Source: Gillisia sp. Hel_I_86
Lineage (GTDB): Bacteria; Bacteroidota; Bacteroidia; Flavobacteriales; Flavobacteriaceae
Direction: 5' to 3'
Assembly (NCBI RefSeq): GCF_007827275.1
Contig: NZ_VISE01000001.1
Span: 2,108,001 to 2,172,000 of the forward strand
DNA: 64,000 bases
In this document: one piece after another, positions 25,680 to 34,565 of the stretch
Numbering within the stretch: position 1 is the stretch's first letter
How the letters are laid out: the number at the start of each line of letters is the position of its first letter
Translations under genes and position numbers: made by a program
The notes under the pieces: model-generated
What the model saw: only the letters and a program-made list of their open reading frames with translations
Database searches by the model: none
Told to the model about the DNA's origin: nothing

Positions 25680-28600
25680 TTAGAAATTAATTGTAATAGA
25701 ACCTAGAATAGACTTAGTATTTGGGTTGTTAAAATATTGTAAACCCCTCCCATTCGAAGCACCTGTAAGGTTGGATTCTGGATCTTGGCCAAAATCATCT
25801 TTAGACCAGTACCATAAGTTTCTTCCAGTTACAGAGAATTCAGCATTCGTAAATCCTATAGCATCTTTTAACGCCTGATTTTTGAAGTTATAGGAAAGAG
25901 TTAACTGTCTCCATTTTACCCAAGATCCGTCTTTAATAAATTGTTCTCCCACTGGTCCAAATCCACCTCCAATACCGGAGTAATATGATTGGTCTAATAA
26001 TCTAGGTCCTGCTCCAAAATCCTCAATATTACCACGAATAGTTACAGTTCCATCTGCATTTGTTACGGCCTGTGGTCTAGAAGCTAATGTAGATCCATTA
26101 ACATTGATAATACTTGCTGCTTCTGCTGCAGTTACAGTAACTTCGTTTGCAGTTTCCGGGGTTCTACCAAAGTTGTTTAAAGCCCCATTAGTACCATCCC
26201 ATATATCTCCACCAATTGAAGCATCAAATAGTGTGCTTAAAGTAATATTTTTATAAGTAAAAGATGTTCCTAGACCTCCTCTCCAATCAGGGTTTGGGTC
26301 ACCAATAACACCTTCAGTTAAAGCAACCGTTGGGAAACCATTTGCATCTAATGCTAATGAACCATCATCATTTCTATCAAAACGTCCACCCCATAGCACA
26401 CCAACAGCTTCTCCTACTACTGCTCTTGAAGATACTCCTGTGAACCCTGCCAAGAATAAAGATTCAGTTCCTAATAGTGAAGTTACCTCATTCTCGTTCG
26501 TAGAGTAGTTCCCATAAATATTCCAATTAAAATCTTTAGACCTAATAACATCTATACTGAAATCAACTTCGAAACCTTTGTTTTCAAGAGATGCAGCATT
26601 GCTGTATCGCCCAGAGAAACCAGTAGAACCTGGAAGAGCTACTGTAAACAATGCTCCTTCAGTTTCGTTGGCATAATAAGTTGCACCAACTGTTACCCTA
26701 TTGTTAAAGAAACCTAAATCTAAACCGGCTTCATATTCCGTTTTCTTTTCGGGCTCTAGGTTGGCATTTCCTTGAACACTACTTCTTACGAAAGAACCAT
26801 CATAGGCTCCTGCATCATAAGCGGGACCATATCCTTCTCCGTCGCCTGCATTCACGAAATAGGTTTGTGTTGCATAAGGAGCAGGCTCAATACCTACCTG
26901 ACCATAAGTCAACCTTAATTTACCTGTGGAGAATGTGGACCTGTCATCTAATAATTTGTTGAACTCAAATCCAAATTCTGCAGATGGATAGAAGAATGTT
27001 TTTCCATCTCCATAAGTGGATGCAGTTTCAGCTCTTCCTGTTAAGTTCAAATATAACATATTGTCAAAGCTAAGGTTGGCCTGAGCATACCCAGCAGAAA
27101 TTCTAACTTCACTTTCCCCCAAAAAGGTAGATCTGTTTGCTATTACGGCATTGTCATAAAACACTTTTGGCGTATCTAGAATGAAATTAGTATAACCACC
27201 TCCGCGAGATTCACTAAGTCTTCTGTTAAAATTCATTCCTAATAAATAACCAAAATCAAACCTATCGGTTAAATCAAAACCACCTTGTGCAATAAAGTCG
27301 ATGTTTGTTTGAGTACGTGTAATCAAAGATTCAGAAACACTTCCGCTACCATTGGCTTCAGATGAATTTACAGGGAAAATACTCTTTCTCTCATCAGTAT
27401 AATGGTCCAACCCAGCACGAGCAATAAAAGTCACCCAGTCTGCAGCCTTCCAGTTAAATTGTCCTCCCATGATATAGCGTTCAACCGTATTAGGGTTTTT
27501 CTGAACATTAGTTGTCCATAATGGGTTGTTATAAATTGGGGATTGTCTATCTGTAGTTCCCAATCCTCTTCTGTATGCACGTTGACTGTTAGTTGTGCTT
27601 ATTACGCCCCCAGCATATTTTGTCCCTATATAATCTCTAATATCAAAATCTGCAGGGGTTCTGTAAAGTCCTAAAAGTAACCCTGAGGTATTAGATCCTT
27701 GTTGGATACGATTGGAATTTACTTGGGAATAAGTAGATGTTCCTGTAAATTTAATCTTGTCATTCAGCTTAAATTCTCCATTTAATCTAAGTGATACCCT
27801 GTTATAATCATTGTTTTCAATAATTCCATCTTGCTTTAAATCACTTACGCTCATGAAATAATTGCCAGAATCCGTAGCGCCACTTAAGCTTACGTTATTT
27901 TCAAGGAATAATCCCTCGTTAATTACGGCATCGTAGTTGCTATCGTTAAAATTCTCTGTACTGTTTTTTGCGATAATAGGATAATAAGCGGTTCCATCTC
28001 TAGCAACAAAATAATTTGGTGATGCTGTATCAACTTCATCTGCACCACCGTTTCTTAGGCTGATTTTGTCTCCCCATGATCCTGATGTAGTCCCACCTGC
28101 GTAAGACCCGTTACTACCTTGCCCAAAAATATTCTGAGTATCTAATACATCATTAGTCTCATCAAAACTAATTGTTGAAGAAACAGAAATTTTAAGATCC
28201 CCTTTTGCTAAACCTTTACCTTTTTTAGTTGTAATCACAATCAAACCGTTACCAGCTCTTGCACCCCATAATGCAGCTGCTGACGCCCCTTTTAGAATTT
28301 GAACATTTGCAATGTCATTTGGGTTAAGGTCATTTAAACGTGATTGTTGGGTTACACCATCAACCCCATTGCCAATTTCATCATTACTAATGGGGATACC
28401 ATCAACAACTATTAGAGGTTGTAGACTTCTAGTAATAGTACTTTGTCCCCGAATTTGGATAAATGCACTAGATCCGGCATCCCCTGAAGAACTTATAATC
28501 TGAACTCCAGATGCTTTCCCGGCAAGACCTTTAGTAATACTGGTTTCACCGGAAGACTGAATTGCTTCAGCTTCAACCTTTGAAACCGAAGATGCCTGAG

Positions 28601-28949
28601 TTGCTTTGTCAATTTCAATACCTAAGGCATTAATAACCACAGTTTCCAGCATTTCTCCTGCAGTCATAGTTACATTGATAGTACTTGATGTGCCAACTGT
28701 CACTTCTTGTTTTTCAAATCCAACAAATGAAAAAGTTAAAACTTGTCCTTGTGATGCATTGATGGAATAATTTCCATCAAAATCTGATTGGGTCCCCGTG
28801 TTGGTCCCCTTAATTAAAATGTTGACTCCAGGTACTGGTAGCCCCTCATCGTCTGTAACGGTTCCTGTAACCGTTTGTTCTTGTGCAAAACTAATTTGCA
28901 CAATTAACGCTAGTAAAAGCGTTAAAAATCGCGTTAAATTTGATTTCAT
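25680..28949 (-). CDS. SusC/RagA TonB-linked outer-membrane transporter
   Basis: The 1089-aa barrel begins with signal peptide MKSNLTRFLTLLLALIVQISFAQ. A CarboxypepD_reg-like domain (about 25-110; TVTGTVTDDEGLPVPGVNI) and a TonB plug (about 115-245) follow. The plug contains VDGIPISNDE and ANVQILKGASAAALWGARAGNG. The 22-stranded barrel takes up the rest and ends in an aromatic terminal residue (SILGSITINF). The family imports oligomers by TonB energy. Its SusD partner is immediately downstream, and a 371-bp gene-free region upstream must hold its promoter. Confidence 0.96.
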   Translation of the reverse strand: MKSNLTRFLTLLLALIVQISFAQEQTVTGTVTDDEGLPVPGVNILIKGTNTGTQSDFDGNYSINASQGQVLTFSFVGFEKQEVTVGTSSTINVTMTAGEMLETVVINALGIEIDKATQASSVSKVEAEAIQSSGETSITKGLAGKASGVQIISSSGDAGSSAFIQIRGQSTITRSLQPLIVVDGIPISNDEIGNGVDGVTQQSRLNDLNPNDIANVQILKGASAAALWGARAGNGLIVITTKKGKGLAKGDLKISVSSTISFDETNDVLDTQNIFGQGSNGSYAGGTTSGSWGDKISLRNGGADEVDTASPNYFVARDGTAYYPIIAKNSTENFNDSNYDAVINEGLFLENNVSLSGATDSGNYFMSVSDLKQDGIIENNDYNRVSLRLNGEFKLNDKIKFTGTSTYSQVNSNRIQQGSNTSGLLLGLYRTPADFDIRDYIGTKYAGGVISTTNSQRAYRRGLGTTDRQSPIYNNPLWTTNVQKNPNTVERYIMGGQFNWKAADWVTFIARAGLDHYTDERKSIFPVNSSEANGSGSVSESLITRTQTNIDFIAQGGFDLTDRFDFGYLLGMNFNRRLSESRGGGYTNFILDTPKVFYDNAVIANRSTFLGESEVRISAGYAQANLSFDNMLYLNLTGRAETASTYGDGKTFFYPSAEFGFEFNKLLDDRSTFSTGKLRLTYGQVGIEPAPYATQTYFVNAGDGEGYGPAYDAGAYDGSFVRSSVQGNANLEPEKKTEYEAGLDLGFFNNRVTVGATYYANETEGALFTVALPGSTGFSGRYSNAASLENKGFEVDFSIDVIRSKDFNWNIYGNYSTNENEVTSLLGTESLFLAGFTGVSSRAVVGEAVGVLWGGRFDRNDDGSLALDANGFPTVALTEGVIGDPNPDWRGGLGTSFTYKNITLSTLFDASIGGDIWDGTNGALNNFGRTPETANEVTVTAAEAASIINVNGSTLASRPQAVTNADGTVTIRGNIEDFGAGPRLLDQSYYSGIGGGFGPVGEQFIKDGSWVKWRQLTLSYNFKNQALKDAIGFTNAEFSVTGRNLWYWSKDDFGQDPESNLTGASNGRGLQYFNNPNTKSILGSITINF

Positions 28950-29263
28950 ATTTTAGTTTATTTGAATTAGCCATGCCAAAAATGCTAAAACCATGTTAAT
29001 AAAGCAAGGAATATTGCAAGATATTTTGTCTTGTTTTCTAATAAAAGGAAAAATAAACAAGAAAACAGGAGCTTGTATTTGTAAAAGTTGGGAAATGATC
29101 AATTGAAATCAAAAGGTTTTACACACTCTGTTATTTGATGACAGGCGTTGATTTTGTTGATATACTCCCTTATTTTCTATTTAATAAAGAACCGTATTAG
29201 GGACAAAATGATTTTTTTAAATTTGGACATAAATTATTTATACAGTTAAAAAGATTTAACAAA
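28950..29263. other. Upstream region of SusC, no gene seen
   Basis: AT-rich with stops in all frames. A 7-bp perfect inverted repeat CTTGTTT (29030-29036) / AAACAAG (29055-29061) could be an operator or a leader hairpin. I found no exact TAnnTTTG on the minus strand, so the susC promoter is not placed. Confidence 0.45.
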
Positions 29264-29289
29264 AAACCCACCTCGATTGAGGCGGGTTT
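29264..29289 (-). terminator. Terminator behind the SusD remnant
   Basis: Stem AACCCACCTC/GAGGCGGGTT, 30 bp past the stop of the SusD fragment, with T's following on the minus strand. Similar to 24167-24194. Confidence 0.85.
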
Positions 29290-29320
29290 TAAAAACAATG
29301 GTTTTCAAGATTCTAATTAA

Positions 29321-29644
29321 TCAACATCCTAGAAAAGTGGGAGCTTGTTGCTCATCCATACCAATAGCAGAAGATGCAGCCTCATATTGAGCATTATTCA
29401 AATTCTGCTCGTTCACAGGATACGTGTACCTTAATGGTACCGGCAATTGAGAACCTGCAGCAATGTTCAATTCTGGCGCATCAAATTTTCTCCACACAAG
29501 CCATCCTTGGAAAGGATTGTCGAACATAGCGATCCAAAATTGGAATCCTAATTGATATTCTATTACATCATAAGCAACTGTAGGTTGTATAAGGTACATA
29601 GCAGTTTCATTCTCAGGAAGGACTTGACCACCTTTTCCAACACT
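29321..29644 (-). pseudogene. C-terminal remnant of a SusD-like_2 gene
   Basis: The 108 codons before the stop at 29321 are the end of a SusD-like_2 protein: QPTVAYDVIEYQLGFQFWIA, NPFQGWLVWRKFDAPELN, PLRYTYPVNEQNLNNAQYEA. These are typical end-of-family motifs. Full-length members have about 480-530 residues. An in-frame TAA at 29645-29647 closes the frame upstream, and only about 90 bp separate it from the divergent dioxygenase gene. It is not a copy of the tail of the intact SusD at 24215. Any in-frame ATG (29599) would give only 92 residues. Confidence 0.85.
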
Positions 29645-29734
29645 TTATAAGGTTCATCGCCGGTCGGCACACAAGATTCATTACTTTTACAATAAGGGTC
29701 AAATTTTTAGTCAAAAAAAACTATTCTCAATTTT

Positions 29735-30358
29735 ATGAATATCTATAGAATAATCCTTTTACTTTTAATTCTGCTCGGTTTCTCAGGCTGCGGACTTGCA
29801 CAGGAAAATGCAAGATTGGTGGGTGGTCCCTGCGAGGGGTGTGAGGCAGTCTTCGACTATGGAGACCGGAAACTTTTATCAATTGATACCCTACCCGGGT
29901 TTGAAGAAACCGAAGACAAGATAAAAGTAACAGGTACCATTTATAAAAATGATGGAAAAACCCCTGCTAAAGGTGTCATTTTATTTGTCCATCACACCAA
30001 TAGGGACGGGGTCTATCCAAAACATGGCAATGAAAACGGTTGGGCCCGACAGTACGGCTACATTCATGGTTGGATAAAGACCGGAGCCGATGGTAAATAT
30101 GCCTTCTACACTTTCAAGCCCGCACCCTACGGTGGATTGCCGGCACATATCCATCCCATTATACGTGAGCCCGATGGTAAGTATTACTGGCTTGGCAGTT
30201 TCCTTTTTGCAGGGGATCCACAACTCACCGAGGAACATAAAAATCCCGAATCTTCCAGAGGCGGTAGTAATGGCATTTTATCATTAAAAAAGGAAAAGGG
30301 AATAGTGGTTGGCCGGAGGGATATCATTCTTGGCAAAAATATACCTAACTATGAATAA
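29735..30358 (+). CDS. Intradiol ring-cleavage dioxygenase-like lipoprotein
   Basis: The 207-aa protein has a signal with the lipobox LLGFSGC (cysteine at about residue 19), so it is a lipoprotein. The domain is like the catalytic part of catechol/protocatechuate dioxygenases: KVTGTIYKNDGKTPAKGVIL, GYIHGWIKTGADGKYAFYTFK and the metal site P-A-P-Y-G-G-L-P-A-H-I-H. HxH and the Tyr before it are three of the four usual iron ligands; a Tyr in GVYPKHG may be the fourth. The substrate of envelope-located homologues is unclear. Base composition looks richer in G+C than its neighbours. The YceI gene overlaps its stop by eight bases. Confidence 0.8.
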   Translation: MNIYRIILLLLILLGFSGCGLAQENARLVGGPCEGCEAVFDYGDRKLLSIDTLPGFEETEDKIKVTGTIYKNDGKTPAKGVILFVHHTNRDGVYPKHGNENGWARQYGYIHGWIKTGADGKYAFYTFKPAPYGGLPAHIHPIIREPDGKYYWLGSFLFAGDPQLTEEHKNPESSRGGSNGILSLKKEKGIVVGRRDIILGKNIPNYE

Positions 30359-30879
30359 AATAATCCTACTCCTTACTGTATATATGCTTAGTGCTTGCAA
30401 TGGAGGTTCTTTGGAAGGGTAGCAAAATGGGGCATACTGGAAAACACCAAGGTAAAATACAACTTCAAAAGGCTTACTTTTTAACCAAAGACAAAAACAT
30501 AAGCGGAGGCGGTTTTATGGTGGATATGCAATCCATTGAAGTCATTGACATCCCCATGCATGAGCCTATACCTCGCAAAAGGCTTGTTGATCATTTAAAA
30601 AGTGATGATTTTTTTGATGCTGATGCCTATCCAACCTCACATTTTGAAATAACAAATGTCGAACCTATTACAGGTGATAGTTTAAAGATAAAAGGTAATC
30701 TAACTATAAAGAATACAACCAAAAACTTAGAATTCTTAGCGTTGTATAAAGACAACCTTTTTTCAACAAAATTTACCTTTGATAGGTTTCAGTGGGATAT
30801 TGCGTACAAAGGAAATTGGATAGACAGAACTTTTGTTGACCGTGAAATTGAATTGACCGTTATGCTAAAAGCGAAATAA
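30351..30879 (+). pseudogene. YceI family lipoprotein, frameshifted and shortened
   Basis: An ATG at 30351, overlapping the dioxygenase stop, begins a lipoprotein signal (MNKIILLLTVYMLSAC) that runs into a TAG at 30420. The YceI domain continues in a different frame: VLWKGSKMGHTGKHQGKI, GGGFMVDMQSIEVIDIPM, ADAYPTSHFEI, up to WIDRTFVDREIELTV. The domain start sits almost directly after the signal, so the linker and perhaps one strand are lost along with the frame. A GTG at 30391 could start a 162-aa cytoplasmic form, but it would lack export. YceI proteins bind lipid-like molecules in a beta-barrel. A sequencing error is a possible alternative. Confidence 0.75.
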
Positions 30880-30925
30880 AAAATATAGCCAAAAACCAAA
30901 GTTTTCAAATGGGGCTAAAGGTTAA

Positions 30926-31432
30926 AAAGTTGTTTGTAGTAAATTCCTGTTGCATGACTTCACTAAATTAGGTTGTAAACTCAGTATAGATGTCAATTAT
31001 TCAGAAAAAATATGGAGCGATAGAGATAAGGCCTTAGAGGTAATCAAAAAGTATTGTTCTTATAATCCTTTAGTGAAAATTAGTGAGGATGATGTAGTCA
31101 GGTTTTTTTTGAATAAACTCACACACGATGAGGTATTTGAATTCTTTCATGCCAATGGTGCAGAAACTGTTTGCCTAACCTTGGGCAAGAAGGGTGTAAT
31201 TCTTTCCCAATTAAACAAGTCTCAAATTAAACTTCCCGCTATAAAAATAAACAAGATTTTGGATGCCACAAGTGCAGGAGATGCTTTTTGGTCTGGGTTT
31301 TTATTTGCATATATTAAGGAGTATTCTATGGAAGAAGCCTTGCAAATAGCTCTAAAACTGGCCGCCTTGAAATTGCAAAATGTAGGCAGATTACCAGATA
31401 ATATCAATATTATTACAGAACTTCTTGAATAA
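30926..31432 (+). pseudogene. C-terminal half of a PfkB family sugar kinase
   Basis: The 168 codons correspond to the second half of a ribokinase/fructokinase-type enzyme: LGCKLSIDVNYSEKIWSD, VCLTLGKKGVILS and the catalytic DATSAGDAFWSGFLFAYI (ATP/anion hole and the aspartate base). The first ~140 residues, with the substrate site, are absent, and a TAA at 30923 precedes. A TTG at 30950 is the first usable start. Family length is about 300. It is very probably a decayed gene fragment, since the sugar-binding lid is gone. Confidence 0.8.
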
Positions 31433-31560
31433 TTACATAGTCAAAATCTTCGTTTTATATTGACTTTTGGAAACGGGCACTACAGAATTACCAAGGTTTT
31501 TCTCTACTTTGAATCAAAAGTATTATTCAAAATAAATTCGAATAAGCAAGATTAGCTTGT

Positions 31561-31568
31561 TACCTTTG
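31561..31568 (+). promoter_or_regulatory. -7 box of maeB promoter (TACCTTTG)
   Basis: Exact TAnnTTTG match 23 bp before the maeB ATG. TTCG 20 bp upstream is a weak -33. Confidence 0.5.
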
Positions 31569-31591
31569 TGGTTCTGCCAAAAATTAAGATT

Positions 31592-33877
31592 ATGAGTAAG
31601 GATAGCAAAAGGAGAGAAGCACTGGTGTATCACGCCAAACCGAAACCTGGAAAAATAGAAGTTGTTCCCACAAAGAAATATGCAACACAAAGAGATCTTT
31701 CTTTGGCGTATTCCCCGGGTGTGGCCATTCCCTGTTTAGAAATAGAAAAGGATAGTGAGAATGCTTATAAATATACGGCTAAAGGTAATTTAGTTGCAGT
31801 GATATCCAATGGTACTGCTGTGCTTGGTCTGGGAGATATAGGTCCCTTAGCATCCAAACCAGTAATGGAAGGAAAAGGTTTGCTTTTCAAGATCTTTGCT
31901 GATATAGATGTGTTCGATATCGAAGTAGATACCAAAGATGTAGAATCCTTTATTCAAACGGTTAAAAATATTGCCCCCACTTTTGGAGGGATCAACTTGG
32001 AAGATATCAAAGCTCCAGAGGCATTTGAGATTGAACGTCGCTTAAAAGAGGAGCTGGACATTCCTGTAATGCATGACGATCAGCATGGTACCGCCATCAT
32101 TTCAGCTGCGGCTCTTTTAAATGCATTGGAAATTTCTAAAAAGAAGATAGATAAAGTTAAAATTGTAATTAGTGGAGCAGGAGCGGCAGCAGTATCCTGT
32201 ACCAAGCTCTATAAGGCTTTTGGGGCAAAAGCTGAAAATATAGTGATGCTGGATAGCAAAGGAGTCATTCGTGCAGATAGAACTAATCTATCAATTGAGA
32301 AACTTGAATTTGCTACCAAAAGAAAAATAGATACGCTTAAAGAAGCGATGAAAAATGCCGATGTATTCGTAGGGCTTTCTATAGCAAACATAGTGGATGT
32401 TCCAATGCTCAAAAGCATGGCCAAACGTCCAATTGTTTTCGCAATGGCCAATCCCGATCCGGAAATCGAATATGATCTTGCGGTTTCTGCGCGTAAGGAT
32501 CTTATTATGGCAACAGGAAGAAGCGATCATCCCAATCAGGTGAACAATGTGCTCGGTTTTCCTTTTATTTTTAGGGGTGCCTTGGATGTAAGAGCTACCA
32601 AAATTAATGAAGCTATGAAAATGGCAGCGGTCAAAGCTTTGGCGGCATTGGCCAAAGAACCTGTGCCAGAGCAAGTGAACATTGCCTATGCGGAAACCAA
32701 ATTGCATTTTGGCCCAGAATATATTATCCCTAAACCTTTCGATCCAAGATTGATTGCCCAAGTGCCTCCGGCAGTTGCAAAAGCTGCAATGGAAAGTGGT
32801 GTGGCCAAAAGTCCGATCCTGGACTGGGAACGTTATGAAGAGGAATTGCTGAATAGAATGGGGCACGATAACAAGATCTCCCGTTTATTGATGAATCGCG
32901 CAAAAATAAATCCTAAGAAAGTCGTTTTTGCTGAAGCAGATCAGTTGGATGTACTTAAAGCAGCACAGATCACTCAAGAAGAAGGGATTGGAATTCCGAT
33001 TCTTTTGGGTAGGAAAGATGTCATTCTAGAACTGATGACTGAAATAGATTTTCATGAAGACCTTGTAACTATTATCGATCCAAAATCTGATGAAGAGGTG
33101 GTACGTCGGGAACGTTATGCAGATGTGTATTGGAAAACGCGCGAGAGGAACGGTGTAACCAGATATGATGCACAAAATTTAATGCGGGAACGTAATTATT
33201 TTGCAGCCATGATGGTGAACGAAGGCGATGCCGATGCATTATTGTCGGGCTATTCCAGAGCTTATCCTAGCGTTGTGAAACCAATGTTGGAATTAATTGG
33301 AATGGCGCAAGGAGTAGATAGAGTTGCCGCAACCAATTTAATGAATACCTCCAGAGGCCCACTTTTTATAAGTGATACCTCTATAAATATAGATCCTTCG
33401 GCCAAAGATCTTGCAAAGATTGCGGTAATGACCGCTAAAACCGTGAAATTATTTGGAATGGAGCCGGTGGTGGCCATGATTTCTTATGCCAATTTTGGAT
33501 CTTCTAAAAACGACAGGGCTCGTAAAGTAAAAGAGGCAGTTTCCATTTTACATAGATCGCATCCAGATCTTATTGTAGACGGAGAGATACAAACAGATTT
33601 CGCATTGAACAAGGAAATGCTTCAAAAGAAATTCCCATTCTCTAAATTGGTAGGTAAAAAGGTAAATACTTTGATATATCCTAATTTGGAATCGGCTAAT
33701 GGCACTTATAAACTTCTGAAAGAAATGAACAATGCCGACTCGATTGGCCCTATTATGATGGGAATGAGAAAGCCGGTCCATATTTTACAGTTGGGGGCAA
33801 GTGTAGAGGAAATAGTGAACATGGTAGCCGTTGCTGTTGTGGATGCCCAAGAAAAAGGAAAGGTTCAAAAACGGTAA
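31592..33877 (+). CDS. maeB: NADP-dependent malic enzyme with phosphotransacetylase-like C-terminus
   Basis: MaeB decarboxylates malate to pyruvate with NADP reduction. The 761-aa protein has the malic N-domain ([19 protein letters not shown]; about 33-51). The catalytic segments [16 protein letters not shown] and [10 protein letters not shown] follow. The NAD(P) loop is [12 protein letters not shown], and the C-terminal half (about 425-761) is the PTA_PTB domain ([28 protein letters not shown]). In this family that domain is usually regulatory. I chose the ATG at 31592; the GTG at 31568 lies inside the promoter box. Confidence 0.95.
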   Translation: MSKDSKRREALVYHAKPKPGKIEVVPTKKYATQRDLSLAYSPGVAIPCLEIEKDSENAYKYTAKGNLVAVISNGTAVLGLGDIGPLASKPVMEGKGLLFKIFADIDVFDIEVDTKDVESFIQTVKNIAPTFGGINLEDIKAPEAFEIERRLKEELDIPVMHDDQHGTAIISAAALLNALEISKKKIDKVKIVISGAGAAAVSCTKLYKAFGAKAENIVMLDSKGVIRADRTNLSIEKLEFATKRKIDTLKEAMKNADVFVGLSIANIVDVPMLKSMAKRPIVFAMANPDPEIEYDLAVSARKDLIMATGRSDHPNQVNNVLGFPFIFRGALDVRATKINEAMKMAAVKALAALAKEPVPEQVNIAYAETKLHFGPEYIIPKPFDPRLIAQVPPAVAKAAMESGVAKSPILDWERYEEELLNRMGHDNKISRLLMNRAKINPKKVVFAEADQLDVLKAAQITQEEGIGIPILLGRKDVILELMTEIDFHEDLVTIIDPKSDEEVVRRERYADVYWKTRERNGVTRYDAQNLMRERNYFAAMMVNEGDADALLSGYSRAYPSVVKPMLELIGMAQGVDRVAATNLMNTSRGPLFISDTSINIDPSAKDLAKIAVMTAKTVKLFGMEPVVAMISYANFGSSKNDRARKVKEAVSILHRSHPDLIVDGEIQTDFALNKEMLQKKFPFSKLVGKKVNTLIYPNLESANGTYKLLKEMNNADSIGPIMMGMRKPVHILQLGASVEEIVNMVAVAVVDAQEKGKVQKR

Positions 33878-33908
33878 AATAGCCTTGTTTTCAGGTTTTT
33901 TTAAAGCC

Positions 33909-33937
33909 TTGGAGCTCTATATTATTTAGTACATTTG
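33909..33937 (+). promoter_or_regulatory. ruvA-sprA promoter, TTG-N18-TACATTTG
   Basis: TTG at 33909-33911 and TACATTTG at 33930-33937 lie 18 bp apart, close to the Bacteroidetes consensus. The ruvA ATG is 23 bp downstream. It probably drives ruvA and sprA together. Confidence 0.6.
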
Positions 33938-33960
33938 AATATTAACATTTTTTTAATAAC

Positions 33961-34548
33961 ATGATCTATCACCTTAAGGGGCAGTTAGTAGAAAAAAACC
34001 CTACTTATGTTGTAATAGACTGCAATGGAGTAGGATATTTTTTGCATATTTCTTTGCATACGTTTGCGTTGCTCAAGAGCGCTTCAGAAGCAATAAGCCT
34101 ATACACACATTTACAAGTAAAAGAAGACTCTCATACCTTATTCGGTTTTATGGACAAATCTGAAAGGGAACTTTTCAGGTTATTGATTTCTGTTTCTGGA
34201 ATTGGGGCAAGTACGGCCCGCACCATGCTGTCGTCATTGGATCCTAAACAAATAATGGATGCTATTGCTACTGCAGATGTTGCAACAATCCAGAGCATTA
34301 AAGGGATTGGGGCAAAAACGGCACAGCGTGTTATTTTAGACTTAAAAGATAAAGTTCTAAAGGTCTTTGGAGAAGGGGAGATTTTTGTGTCCCAAAACAA
34401 TACGAACAAGGAAGAAGCGTTATCAGCATTAGAGACTTTAGGTTTTGCCAGAAAACCTGCCGAAAAGGTGGTAGACCGCATTATGAAAGATGCTACAGAA
34501 GATCCTACTGTAGAAACAATAATAAAATTAGCTTTAAAGAATTTATAA
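33961..34548 (+). CDS. ruvA: Holliday junction branch migration protein RuvA
   Basis: RuvA binds Holliday junctions and loads the RuvB motor. The 195-aa protein has the N-terminal OB fold (MIYHLKGQLVEKNPTYVVID; YTHLQVKEDSHTLFGFMDKSERELF). Two helix-hairpin-helix motifs follow (SVSGIGASTARTML about 78-91, SIKGIGAKTAQRVIL about 113-127), then the small C-terminal domain (KEEALSALETLGF). The length is normal. sprA starts 17 bp after its stop, an association conserved in flavobacteria. Confidence 0.96.
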   Translation: MIYHLKGQLVEKNPTYVVIDCNGVGYFLHISLHTFALLKSASEAISLYTHLQVKEDSHTLFGFMDKSERELFRLLISVSGIGASTARTMLSSLDPKQIMDAIATADVATIQSIKGIGAKTAQRVILDLKDKVLKVFGEGEIFVSQNNTNKEEALSALETLGFARKPAEKVVDRIMKDATEDPTVETIIKLALKNL

Positions 34549-34565
34549 TTTCATATTAAATAATC

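Noticed and set aside
29645-29709. A protein-like minus-strand stretch (KFDPYCKSNESCVPTGD...) just upstream of the SusD tail
   Set aside because: Only about 20 codons from a stop before it runs into the SusD remnant in another frame; too short to support.
31568-31591. GTG at 31568 as start of maeB
   Set aside because: The GTG overlaps the promoter box TACCTTTG; the ATG at 31592 gives the family N-terminus.
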